Below are positions 8,193-16,662 of a stretch of 64,000 bases of DNA, piece after piece. The DNA lies in NCBI GenBank assembly GCA_910579455.1, contig CAJTUT010000005.1, positions 7,128-71,127 of the forward strand, in the 5' to 3' direction. The position numbers and the translations under genes are program-made. Numbering within the stretch: position 1 is the stretch's first letter; every line of letters starts with the position of its first letter. The notes under the pieces are model-generated. The model made no database searches. It had not been told where the DNA came from and saw only the letters and a list, made by a program, of their open reading frames with translations. This stretch comes from an uncultured Bacilli bacterium. GTDB lineage: Bacteria; Bacillota_I; Bacilli_A; RF39; UBA660.

Positions 8193-8801
8193 TTATACAA
8201 TTTTTCCATATACATTAATTTTAATTGCATAAGTTTTAACATCCTGTATTAAAGCATTTTCATTAACCCACATTCTTAAACGATAATTATCAAACCCACT
8301 TTTTTCGGATCTCACTCTTTTTAATACCATAGAATTAATAGGTGACCCTATATCGGTTTTTTCCTTAATAGGTTCAAATGCTTTTGGTTCTACTAGCTGT
8401 TCATATGTTCCATTAACTTGTTTTTCTAAATAAACTTTTATATCTTGGTCAGGAATCGTACAATCAGCTTCCTTAATAGCAGCGATTTCATAAGTAATTG
8501 GTTGATCCTTTACAACAGTAGTTCTCACCGTAAAATCAAAGTATTCTCCTGGAGCATTTAAAGCTTTTCCTACATCATCACTAACAGGTGAGGCATTTTC
8601 AATAAAAATACCATTCTTACTTTCTGTATAAGTCATACTTACATTACCTTCATGATCCTCATTTGATTGTTTTACCTGCTCCTGCTTTACAAAGGCTGTA
8701 AAAGAAATACTAATAACTGTAAAAACTAAAATTGTAATTACAATAAGAGAGATAATAACCTTCCTAGAATATGTTTTTTCCTCTATTTCTCTATCTTTCA
8801 T
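8193..8801 (-). CDS. TasA/camelysin-like secreted protein, paralogue 3
   Basis: First gene of the module. 202 residues: charged start, signal helix at about 13-36 ending in ISISFTAFV, which has lost the TYA motif of its paralogues, then an exported domain with MTYTES, NASPVSDDVGK, GEYFDFTV, IKVYLEK, YRLRMWV and YAIKINVY. EYFDFTV is shared with paralogue 1 (EYFDFKI). Because the processing site is the least canonical, it may stay membrane-anchored and act as a base or cap; that is inference. AAGGGAGG precedes the ATG. Confidence 0.8.
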   Translation of the reverse strand: MKDREIEEKTYSRKVIISLIVITILVFTVISISFTAFVKQEQVKQSNEDHEGNVSMTYTESKNGIFIENASPVSDDVGKALNAPGEYFDFTVRTTVVKDQPITYEIAAIKEADCTIPDQDIKVYLEKQVNGTYEQLVEPKAFEPIKEKTDIGSPINSMVLKRVRSEKSGFDNYRLRMWVNENALIQDVKTYAIKINVYGKIV

Positions 8802-8846
8802 TTGAATACCTCCCTTTTAATTTAACGAATATACTCCTATTTAAAC

Positions 8847-8873
8847 ATTATCATAATTATAGTTTTAAGTCAA
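8847..8873 (-). promoter_or_regulatory. Putative promoter of the SipW module
   Basis: Minus strand: TTGACT (8868-8873), 15-base spacer, GATAAT (8847-8852), about 45 bases before the first module gene and overlapping the end of tatD. The spacer is short, and alternative -10 choices one or two bases away are possible. Confidence 0.4.
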
Positions 8874-9612
8874 ATAATTCATAGCAATTATTTGTCGTTA
8901 TTTTTCCTATTTCTTCTATTGGAATATTTTTTATCTCTGAAATTTTTTGAACAATAAAAGGAATATACTTTGAACTATTTTTCTCACCCCTAAATGGATG
9001 TGGCGTTAAATAGGGACTATCAGTTTCTAGCACAAGATGTTCGACAGAAAGTTTTTCTACAATACGATCCAATTTACTATTTTTAAAGGTCAAAACACCC
9101 CCTATTCCTAATTTATATCCCATTTTTATATAAGTGTTAGCAGTCTCCAAACTACCAGAAAAACAATGAATAATTCCTCTTAAATGATATTGATTTAAAA
9201 TATCAATTGTATCTTTGGTTGCATCTCTACTATGAATAACAACTGGTAAGTCCAACCTCTGTGCTATAGATAGTTGTTTTCCAAATAGTTCTTTTTGCTT
9301 TTCTTTATTAGTAGGATAATGATAGTCCAAGCCTATTTCCCCAATACCAACAATCTTTCTATTTTGTATGATTAAATTTTCTAATTGATCAAGATCGTTA
9401 TCACAAACTTTATCTATTTGATCTGGATGAAACCCAAATGTCGCAAAAAGAGAATCATAAGAATTTAATAACTGGATTGATTCTTCAATATCTTCTTTTT
9501 CACAACAGGAAAAAATAATAAGTTTCACATTATTCTCTATGGAATCATTTATTACAGAATCAATATCATCATAATATTTTTTTAATATATGACAATGTGT
9601 ATCGATAAACAT
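8857..9612 (-). CDS. tatD: TatD-family metal-dependent DNase (YabD)
   Basis: 251-residue TIM-barrel hydrolase. Metal ligands are visible in FIDTHCH (His6, His8), GIGEIGLDYH, VIHSRDA, IIHCFSG and ETDSPYLTPHPFRG. Members cut DNA and are implicated in DNA repair or degradation. metG-tatD-(yabE)-rnmV-rsmA is the Bacillus order; here the six-gene SipW module follows tatD instead of yabE and rnmV. A GAGGTG site precedes the ATG. Confidence 0.95.
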   Translation of the reverse strand: MFIDTHCHILKKYYDDIDSVINDSIENNVKLIIFSCCEKEDIEESIQLLNSYDSLFATFGFHPDQIDKVCDNDLDQLENLIIQNRKIVGIGEIGLDYHYPTNKEKQKELFGKQLSIAQRLDLPVVIHSRDATKDTIDILNQYHLRGIIHCFSGSLETANTYIKMGYKLGIGGVLTFKNSKLDRIVEKLSVEHLVLETDSPYLTPHPFRGEKNSSKYIPFIVQKISEIKNIPIEEIGKITTNNCYELFDLKL

Positions 9613-9635
9613 AAAAACACCTCATACTTAGAGTA

Positions 9636-9668
9636 AAATAAAAAAATATCAGTGTCAATGATATTTTA
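9636..9668 (-). terminator. Terminator after the small membrane-protein gene
   Basis: Arms AAAATATCA and TGATATTTT (9643-9651 with 9659-9667), 7-base loop, then a T run on the minus strand. It overlaps the stop codon. Confidence 0.65.
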
Positions 9669-9851
9669 TGCATCACTACGTTTGTGTATTTTTATCCTAA
9701 TGTAATTCACTGTGACTAATACAAAATATAACATATCTAAATAACTCTTTGTATTCACAATAAATACAAAAAATATAATAGCAAATAATAAATAAAAGCT
9801 ATCTAAATTCATAAATTTAAAAATCCTCGCTTGTATCTCATCATCTTGCAT
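9666..9851 (-). CDS. Small membrane protein, unknown function
   Basis: 61 residues: acidic start (MQDDEIQARIFKF), one or two hydrophobic segments (about 16-32 and 38-50) and a basic tail (RIKIHKRSD). No family recognised. Start: AAGGAGG lies 12 bases before the ATG at 9851 and only 3 before a GTG at 9860. The gene lies between two terminators, so it is expressed alone. The good ribosome binding site and flanking terminators support a real gene. Confidence 0.6.
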   Translation of the reverse strand: MQDDEIQARIFKFMNLDSFYLLFAIIFFVFIVNTKSYLDMLYFVLVTVNYIRIKIHKRSDA

Positions 9852-9905
9852 AAATAACACCTGCCTCCTTCTTAAAATTTACTACAAACTACCCTTAAAA
9901 ATATA

Positions 9906-9945
9906 TCATAAAAAAATAGGAAACGATAATCAAATTTTCCTATCT
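9906..9945 (-). terminator. metG terminator
   Basis: Arms ATAGGAAA and TTTCCTAT (9916-9923 with 9936-9943), followed on the minus strand by seven Ts. Confidence 0.7.
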
Positions 9946-9974
9946 TTACAAACTTAGACAAGTTTTTACTATTA

Positions 9975-11486
9975 CTATTTTTCTATTCTTTGAAACAAGG
10001 GAGAAGGATTACCTAACTGATACTCATTATCGAAGATAAATTGAAAATCCACCTTATTATTATTTATTTGCTTTAGTATTTTTTTGCTAGTAGTTGGCAA
10101 AAAAGATTGTAATAAAATTGCACAAATTCGAATTGATTCCAATAAATTATAAATTACTGTTTCCAACCTTTGTTTTTGAGTCTCCTCCTTAGCTAAAATC
10201 CATGGTGTTGTCTCATCAATATATTTATTTGCTTTTCTTAACACTTCAAAAATAGATTCTAAAGCTTCACTAATGTGCAATTGATTCATCTTATTTTCTA
10301 CCTCATCATATAAATCATTAATTGAGTTCAAAAAGGTCTCATCCACAGTATCTATAACGTTCTTATTAGTAATAATTCCAGAAAAATATTTATTTCCCAT
10401 TGAAATCGTTCTTTGTACTAAATTTCCTAAATTGTTTGCTAAATCGGAATTAATTCTTGCGACTAAAGAGTCCTCAGAAAAGGAGCCATCATTTCCAAAG
10501 GGAACTTCCCTTAATACAAAGTACCTAATCGCATCTAATCCATATTTATCAATATATTCCCTGGGATCCCTATAGTTTCCCAAAGATTTTGAGATTTTTT
10601 CGCCATTTACAACTAACCATCCATGACCAAAAACCTGTTTTGGTAGAGGAAGATTCAATGCCATCAACATAATTGGCCATACAATGGTATGAAATCTCAC
10701 AATTTCTTTTCCAACTAAATGCAAATCAGCAGGCCAATATTTCCTAAATTCACTATCATCGTTACCCAAGTATCCTAAGGAAGTAATATAATTAGTCAAA
10801 GCATCCAACCAGACATAAACCACGTGCTTTTTATCAAATGGAACCTGAATACCCCAAGTAAAAGACGTTCTTGATACACATAAGTCTTCTAAACCTGGTT
10901 TAATAAAATTATTAATCATTTCATTCTTTCTAGATTCTGGCTGAATAAACTCTGGATGAGATTCAATATACTCAACGAGCTGATCCTGGTATTTTGAAAG
11001 TTTTAAAAAATAAGCCTCCTCAGTTACTTCATGAACCTCCCGTCCACAATCGGGACAATTTCCATCCACAACCTGAGTTTCCGTCCAAAAAGATTCACAA
11101 GGTGTACAGTAAAGACCTCGATATTCCCCCTTGTAAATATCCCCCTTTTCATATAGTTGAACAAAAATTTTTTGTACAGCTTGCTCATGAATAGCATCTG
11201 TTGTTCTAATAAACTTATCATATGAAATATCTAAATAATCCCATAAATCCTTAGAATTTTTAACAATATGATCAACATATTCTTTTGGACTTATTCCTGA
11301 TTCTTTTGCTTTATTTTCTATTTTTTGTCCGTGTTCATCTGTACCTGTTTGAAAACAAACATCGTAACCCTGTTGTCTTTTAAATCTTGCAATAGCATCT
11401 GCAATGATAGTAGTATAACAATGACCAATATGAAAATTAGCACTTGGATAATATATCGGTGTAGTAATATAAAATTTTTTATTCAT
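9975..11486 (-). CDS. metG: Methionyl-tRNA synthetase
   Basis: Class I aminoacyl-tRNA synthetase that charges tRNA-Met. The HIGH motif is HIGH at 19-22, the KMSKS motif is KISKS at 297-301, and the zinc knuckle cysteines are C127, C130, C144 and C147. At 503 residues it lacks the C-terminal tRNA-binding (Trbp111/EMAP-like) domain found in the about 660-residue Bacillus enzyme; the coding region ends cleanly at a terminator, so this is a natural short form rather than a break. It is preceded by a T-box leader, so expression should rise when tRNA-Met is uncharged. Confidence 0.97.
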   Translation of the reverse strand: MNKKFYITTPIYYPSANFHIGHCYTTIIADAIARFKRQQGYDVCFQTGTDEHGQKIENKAKESGISPKEYVDHIVKNSKDLWDYLDISYDKFIRTTDAIHEQAVQKIFVQLYEKGDIYKGEYRGLYCTPCESFWTETQVVDGNCPDCGREVHEVTEEAYFLKLSKYQDQLVEYIESHPEFIQPESRKNEMINNFIKPGLEDLCVSRTSFTWGIQVPFDKKHVVYVWLDALTNYITSLGYLGNDDSEFRKYWPADLHLVGKEIVRFHTIVWPIMLMALNLPLPKQVFGHGWLVVNGEKISKSLGNYRDPREYIDKYGLDAIRYFVLREVPFGNDGSFSEDSLVARINSDLANNLGNLVQRTISMGNKYFSGIITNKNVIDTVDETFLNSINDLYDEVENKMNQLHISEALESIFEVLRKANKYIDETTPWILAKEETQKQRLETVIYNLLESIRICAILLQSFLPTTSKKILKQINNNKVDFQFIFDNEYQLGNPSPLFQRIEK

Positions 11487-11504
11487 TTTAATTCCTCCTA
11501 AAAT

Positions 11505-11733
11505 AAAAATATTATAAATATAAGGACGAAAATATTTTCCGTGGTACCACCTTACTTTATAATATTCTATTATACACTTAAATAGTTAACGCCTATCTAC
11601 GATTATATTTACTTATCAATATAATAGTTCAAAAGCCATATTTTATAATTTTTTATACCTGTTCCCACCACACACAAGCTCTCTTCATAAAAATATTATA
11701 AAACTCTTTCTCATAACTTTTAAATATGGAAGT
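11505..11733 (-). promoter_or_regulatory. T-box riboswitch leader of metG
   Basis: The minus strand has the canonical T-box AAGGTGGTACCACGG (11539-11553) about 52 bases before the metG ATG, followed by a GAAAATATTTTC palindrome and CGTCC, the usual anti-terminator/terminator region. Stem I lies about 11640-11700, with GGTGGGAACAGG. A likely specifier is ATG (Met) at 11637-11639 in the context AATATGGC. Uncharged tRNA-Met should stabilise the anti-terminator. Confidence 0.9.
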
Positions 11734-11762
11734 ATTATATCACACTTTTTCTTATTCCTCAA
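11734..11762 (-). promoter_or_regulatory. Promoter of the metG T-box transcript
   Basis: Minus strand: TTGAGG (11757-11762), 17-base spacer, TATAAT (11734-11739). The -35 lies inside the spoVT stop region, so metG transcription starts right after spoVT. Confidence 0.75.
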
Positions 11763-12282
11763 TATGTTTACCTAAAAAATTGGAAGTTAAATTTGCCATT
11801 TTTACTTCAGTGTCTGTAATACTGTCGTTTAAAGAAAAGATTACTACTGCACCAACAATATCACCATTTGTTAAAATAGGAGTTAAAGTATAAGAGCAAT
11901 TTTCTTTTATTCCCTCTACAAACTCCACCTCTATTTTATCTTTCTCTATTACTAACTCTCTATTACTTAACTTCTGTTCTAAAAACTTAGAAATACTATT
12001 ACCAAGATATTTTGATTTTAAATTTCCAGAAATAGAAATGACTTTGTCACGATCAGTAATCAAAACATCTTTTGATATTACCTGGTTAATCGTATTTACA
12101 AGATCATCTGAAAGATCATTTAAATCGGACATAGATGAGTACTTTTTTAAGGCTATCATTTCATCTTCTACAAAAATTTCAAGAGATTCTCCATCGCGAA
12201 TTCGTAATGTTCTTCTCATTTCCTTGGGAATAACAATTCTTCCTAAGTCATCAATTCTTCTTACTACACCAGTTGTTTTCAT
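11752..12282 (-). CDS. spoVT: Stage V sporulation regulator SpoVT
   Basis: 176-residue AbrB-like transcription factor. The N-terminal swapped-hairpin domain (MKTTGVVRRIDDLGRIVIPKE, 1-50) binds DNA; residues about 55-176 form the GAF-like domain (LITDRDKVISISGN, YTLTPILTNGDIVGAVVIFS). The extra GAF domain separates SpoVT from the shorter AbrB. In Bacillus it modulates sigma-G-dependent genes in the forespore and spore germination behaviour. Position near mfd and pth matches Bacillus. A GTGAGGAA site precedes the ATG. Confidence 0.95.
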   Translation of the reverse strand: MKTTGVVRRIDDLGRIVIPKEMRRTLRIRDGESLEIFVEDEMIALKKYSSMSDLNDLSDDLVNTINQVISKDVLITDRDKVISISGNLKSKYLGNSISKFLEQKLSNRELVIEKDKIEVEFVEGIKENCSYTLTPILTNGDIVGAVVIFSLNDSITDTEVKMANLTSNFLGKHIEE

Positions 12283-12442
12283 GTTGATTCCTCACTTTCA
12301 TCTATAAATATTATTTCTAGTTTTTAAAAGTTTATACTAATTGTTTTAACAATTTATACTATTATTATAATATTTATTCATAAAAATCCTTCTGGTAAAT
12401 ATTTCCAAATAGTTAACTTTTAACACACTTCCTATTGAAATA
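12283..12442 (-). promoter_or_regulatory. spoVT upstream region with paired repeats
   Basis: Contains an inverted repeat AATTGTT-TT-AACAATT flanked on both sides by the direct repeat TTATACTA (about 12330-12362). A minus-strand TGAATA about 16 bases before TATAAA resembles a sigma-G-type promoter. The repeats could be an operator, possibly for SpoVT itself; nothing more is seen here. Confidence 0.3.
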
Positions 12443-12480
12443 TAAAAAAACAGTAAATAGTAATTTCACTATTTACTGTT
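12443..12480 (-). terminator. Strong terminator after the unknown gene
   Basis: Arms ACAGTAAATAGT and ACTATTTACTGT (12450-12461 with 12468-12479), a perfect 12-bp stem with a 6-base loop, followed on the minus strand by seven Ts. Confidence 0.85.
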
Positions 12481-12508
12481 CTATAAGTTAAAAATTTTAA
12501 TTTTTGCT

Positions 12509-13174
12509 CTATGATTTTTCTCCATCAAATAAATGAGAGTTCATCTTAGTAAATAAATACCTTTCCCCTTGTTCATTAACGCCACTTGAAAGTGTTCGAT
12601 CCTTAATTAAGATTTTCATAGAAATATGATCTAATAAATTTTTTTGGTAAATTCCCCTCATATATTTTAAAAATTGAGTATTCATATTTTTTTTAGCGTC
12701 TAATAATGTTCCTTCCTTATAAATTGAGTCAATATGGTTCTCTAAGGAAGAAATAACTTCTTTTACCTGATGTTTAATTTCCTTTTTTAAATTTTGATTT
12801 GCTTTTGTTAAATCCTTTGTTGTAATAGATATAATTTCTGTTTCTCTTTCCGGATCAAAAGATTCTACTTTTAAAATTAAATGACTTTTTCTTATTTCTT
12901 CTAAATTAAGAAAATTTTGTTGTAAAGAACTTCTAAATTGATTTACAAATTGCTCTAATCCATTGGTATCTAATACTATTTTTTGCTTCTTAGCAACTTC
13001 TAATAGTTTAGATTTTATTTGATCCATAGAATCTAGAGGAGGTTTCTCAATCAAAGAAAAAATATCCTTCTCAATCAAACTATTAGTATTATTTTTAATA
13101 ATCTCTATTACTGCTTTTTTATATGTTTCTAAATGTTGTTTCTTAAAATTCTCTATCATCATTTCTTCTGTCAT
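12509..13174 (-). CDS. Uncharacterised soluble protein between mfd and spoVT
   Basis: 221 residues, no signal peptide or membrane helix. Mostly charged and predicted helical, with a likely coiled coil around KANQNLKKEIKHQVKEVISSL. The C-terminus is more conserved-looking (SSGVNEQGERYLFTKMNSHLF). No family recognised. The ATG at 13174 is chosen because of its AGAAGGAG site; the frame stays open to 13243 but without a better start. The gene stands alone between the mfd terminator and its own strong terminator. In some related bacteria a foldase gene sits here, but this protein has no secretion signal, so it is not that. Confidence 0.75.
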   Translation of the reverse strand: MTEEMMIENFKKQHLETYKKAVIEIIKNNTNSLIEKDIFSLIEKPPLDSMDQIKSKLLEVAKKQKIVLDTNGLEQFVNQFRSSLQQNFLNLEEIRKSHLILKVESFDPERETEIISITTKDLTKANQNLKKEIKHQVKEVISSLENHIDSIYKEGTLLDAKKNMNTQFLKYMRGIYQKNLLDHISMKILIKDRTLSSGVNEQGERYLFTKMNSHLFDGEKS

Positions 13175-13244
13175 ACTGCTACTCCTTCTGTATTCTACTA
13201 TATCAAGAATAACAATCCCTACATTTTTAGTCAATACTTTCAAA

Positions 13245-13267
13245 CAAAAAAATCCGAAGAGGATTCT
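13245..13267 (-). terminator. Terminator downstream of mfd
   Basis: Minus strand AATCC-TCTTC-GGATT (13251-13255 with 13261-13265) followed by TTTTTTTG. It is about 95 bases after the mfd stop. Confidence 0.55.
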
Positions 13268-13358
13268 CTATTTAGGTTCTTAGAAAAAAGCTATATTAAA
13301 AGTCCAATTTTCAAAACATTTGATATATAGAAAATTATTAATCATGATTCTCTCTAAT

Positions 13359-16300
13359 CTAACTATTTTTCGAGTTAATCATATACTCCAAAAGTTCTGT
13401 TAAATAATAAATAGAGTGTTTCTCTAAACGAATAGTATCTAATATAATAGATACACTATTATTTCTACTTTTAAAGCGGAACATATTAGAAATCTTAAAG
13501 GACTGTACAAATAAGTCTTCCGTATCATATTTATTCATAACTTCTTTAAGAAAGACTAGTTCAATATAATTTTTAGTTTCCACAACTTTTGATATTTGTA
13601 ATATTTCTGCTTGTTTTTCAAACCATTCTTCATGCATATAAATTAGTAAATCTTCTTTAATTTTTCCAAAACGATCTTCTAATTCCTCTTTTATTTTTAT
13701 TAAAGAATCCCTACTATGAATTTGATTAATTTTCTTATGAACTTCTATTTTTAAACTCTCATCACCAATATAATGGTCACTAATATGAGTTGAAACATTT
13801 AAAAGAGTTTGCATTGAATCATTTTCTTCTTCTTTGATTTCTTTTCCATTTCTTTTTGCTACTTCTAAATCAAGCATTTTTAAATAAAGTTCAATTCCAA
13901 CAGTATCAATGAAACCAGCTTGTTCACTTCCTAAAATATCTCCCGCTCCTCTAATTGATAAATCACGTGTTGCAATAGAGAATCCACTTCCTAACTCCGT
14001 AAATTCCTTGATTACATTTAATCTTTTCACAGCAGTTTCCGTTAAGACCTTACTTGGACGATACATTAAATAAGCATAAGCAAACCTATTACTTCTACCA
14101 ACACGTCCCCTAATTTGATAAAGTTGACTTAAACCAAAACGATCCGAATCCAAGATAATTAACGTATTCACATTAGGAATATCAATTCCGGTTTCAATAA
14201 TCGTTGTACAAACTAAGACATCAAAATCTCCATGAATAAAATCAATCATTTTATTTTCTAGTTGCTGCTTACTCATTCTTCCATGAGCAAAATCTACTCT
14301 GGCATCTGGAACCAATTGCTTAATATGACGTACCTTTGATTCTATTTTCTCTACATAATTATAAAGAATAAAGGTTTGGCCAGATCTTGATAATTCTTTA
14401 TAAATAGCATCTTTAATCAATAAGTCAGCCTCTTCTACCACATAAGTCTGTATTGGATAACGATTCACTGGGGGTGTTTCAATTAAGGAAAGACTCCTAA
14501 TTCCTACCATAGACATTTGGAGTGTTCTAGGAATTGGGGTCGCTGTCAAGGTTAAAACATCTATATTCGTTTTATATTGCTTAATTTTTTCCTTATGAAG
14601 AACACCAAATCTCTGTTCTTCATCAATTACTAAAAGGCCCAAATCCCTTACCTCTATATCTTTACTTAAAAGCCTATGTGTTCCAAATACCAAATCAATA
14701 CTACCGTCTAGTAATCCCTCTTTAATTCTTTTTCCTTCCCTAGGTGTAGTAAAACGATTAAAAAGAGCAATATTTACAGGAAAATTACAAAACCTTTCCT
14801 TAGCATTTTCATAATGTTGTGAAGAAAGAATGGTCGTAGGACATAAGAATAATACTTGTTTTGAATCCATCACTGCTTTAAAGATTGCTCGGAAAGCAAC
14901 TTCTGTTTTTCCAAAACCAACATCTCCACATAACAATCGATCCATCGGTCGATTCAGTTCCATATCTTCCTTAATTTGTTGAACTGCTAAAGACTGATCC
15001 TTGGTTAATTCAAATGGACAATCCCTCTCAAATTCCTGTGTCATTAAAGTATCTTTACTAAATGCAAATCCTTTTCTACTTTCCCTATCAGCATATAACT
15101 TTAATAGCTGATCGGCCATATCTTGAACTTTTTTTGTAACCCTAGCTTTTGTTTTTTTCCACTCTATACTATCTAATTTATGAATATGAGGAACTAAACC
15201 TTCTTTTCCAACATATTTACTTAAATAATCTATTTTTTCAACAGGGATATAAAGCTTATCAGTTCCTTTGTATAATACTTCTATATAATCCTTCTTGTTT
15301 CCATTAGAAGTTAATACTTTAATTCCATTATAAATTCCAATACCATGAGCATCATGTACTACATAGTCCCCAACCTCTAAGCTGTTAATATCTTTTAGTT
15401 TAGAGGCATATTTGAATTTTGTTTTATATTTTTTAGAAGTTTTATTTTCTATAAATAATTCATGGGCCGTTAAAAAAATGTAGTCTCCTACAACAAAACC
15501 TTCTGTTAATTCATTTTCTACAATATTAATAGATCCCGTTTCAATATGATCAAAATCAGTCTCTATCACTTTATAAGAAAGCAATTTCATAACCTGTTTT
15601 CTTTTATTTTTGTCAAGACAGATAATCACAGTTTGATTCTTAGAAATACTAGAAGATAAATATTCTTGAATCATAGTGACATTTTCTCTAAACTGGGGTG
15701 GAGTTTTCACTTGATAATTCTTAATTAAATTTTTCTCTATTTTAGAAGATGTGTTATTAATACTCAGATAATAAAAATAATCTTTCTCATCTAGTAATTT
15801 TAAATCATGCATATACTTCCCAGTAAATTCTATATCTTTGGTCGTTTGATAAGTAAGAGTTTCTTCCATAATCTGTTGATAACTAAGAAGCAATTGAGAA
15901 TAGTCTTTATAAACAACAATACAAGAATCTAAATAATTAGAAATATTAGAAACATTTTTAGTATAGGTTGGTAAATACTTCTGAAATTTTTCTTCATTAG
16001 GTACTTCATGATCAGTAATAAATTCGCTAAAAGGACGAATGAAAACTTGATTCATTTTAGAAATAGACTTCTGATCATCAGGACAAAAGGCTCTAATAGA
16101 GTCTATCTCATCCCCAAAGAACTCGATTCTAATAGGGTTTTCTTCTCCTAAAGGGAAAACATCCACAACAAAACCTCGAACACCAACTTCTCCCGTTTTG
16201 GTTACGATAGTTTCTTTTTTATAACCACTGTTTAATAATTTAGAAATTAACTCTTCTCTACTAATATCCATTCCCACTTCTAACTTTAGAAAGGACTTTT

Positions 16301-16658
16301 GATAAGAAGCAGGAGTTGGTAAAAACCTTAAATAACCCATTAAATGAGTCACAACTATCTTTTTTTCTTTCTTAAGACATTCATCCATAGTCTCTAAGCG
16401 ATTAACCTTTAAATCTGGACTAATGGCAATGGCCTCACTAGTTAAAAAATCATCCATTGGAAACAAGTATGCTTGATTGGTATAATTTAGAATAGAAGAA
16501 TATATTTTATTTGCTTCATACAAAGAATTAACAACGACTAAGATATTATTTTTTTCTACAAGCCTTGATAAATAGCAACAAAAAAACTCATCGGTAACTC
16601 CTGTAATACCCATGCCTTTTTTATAATCTATATCGAATATTTGCTCAAAAACATTCAT
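13359..16658 (-). CDS. mfd: Transcription-repair coupling factor Mfd
   Basis: 1099-residue DNA translocase that removes stalled RNA polymerase from lesions and recruits UvrA. Order: UvrB-homology region, an RNA-polymerase-interacting domain (SLEVGDYVVHDAHGIGIY), helicase domains with Walker A GDVGFGKT (about 578-585) and box II DEEQ (about 679-682), the TRG region near GQLYQIRGRVGRS-type motif (LSQLYQIRGRVGRS), and a C-terminal domain. The chosen ATG at 16658 has AGGTGATTTT before it and starts 4 bases after the pth stop; the longer reading to 16688 overlaps pth. In Bacilli its role also includes carbon-catabolite and stress effects. Confidence 0.97.
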   Translation of the reverse strand: MNVFEQIFDIDYKKGMGITGVTDEFFCCYLSRLVEKNNILVVVNSLYEANKIYSSILNYTNQAYLFPMDDFLTSEAIAISPDLKVNRLETMDECLKKEKKIVVTHLMGYLRFLPTPASYQKSFLKLEVGMDISREELISKLLNSGYKKETIVTKTGEVGVRGFVVDVFPLGEENPIRIEFFGDEIDSIRAFCPDDQKSISKMNQVFIRPFSEFITDHEVPNEEKFQKYLPTYTKNVSNISNYLDSCIVVYKDYSQLLLSYQQIMEETLTYQTTKDIEFTGKYMHDLKLLDEKDYFYYLSINNTSSKIEKNLIKNYQVKTPPQFRENVTMIQEYLSSSISKNQTVIICLDKNKRKQVMKLLSYKVIETDFDHIETGSINIVENELTEGFVVGDYIFLTAHELFIENKTSKKYKTKFKYASKLKDINSLEVGDYVVHDAHGIGIYNGIKVLTSNGNKKDYIEVLYKGTDKLYIPVEKIDYLSKYVGKEGLVPHIHKLDSIEWKKTKARVTKKVQDMADQLLKLYADRESRKGFAFSKDTLMTQEFERDCPFELTKDQSLAVQQIKEDMELNRPMDRLLCGDVGFGKTEVAFRAIFKAVMDSKQVLFLCPTTILSSQHYENAKERFCNFPVNIALFNRFTTPREGKRIKEGLLDGSIDLVFGTHRLLSKDIEVRDLGLLVIDEEQRFGVLHKEKIKQYKTNIDVLTLTATPIPRTLQMSMVGIRSLSLIETPPVNRYPIQTYVVEEADLLIKDAIYKELSRSGQTFILYNYVEKIESKVRHIKQLVPDARVDFAHGRMSKQQLENKMIDFIHGDFDVLVCTTIIETGIDIPNVNTLIILDSDRFGLSQLYQIRGRVGRSNRFAYAYLMYRPSKVLTETAVKRLNVIKEFTELGSGFSIATRDLSIRGAGDILGSEQAGFIDTVGIELYLKMLDLEVAKRNGKEIKEEENDSMQTLLNVSTHISDHYIGDESLKIEVHKKINQIHSRDSLIKIKEELEDRFGKIKEDLLIYMHEEWFEKQAEILQISKVVETKNYIELVFLKEVMNKYDTEDLFVQSFKISNMFRFKSRNNSVSIILDTIRLEKHSIYYLTELLEYMINSKNS

Positions 16659-16662
16659 AAAA

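Noticed and set aside
13133..13330. Plus-strand 65-codon open frame near 13.2 kb
   Set aside because: It is antisense to the start of the unknown gene and to the mfd terminator and has no start signals.
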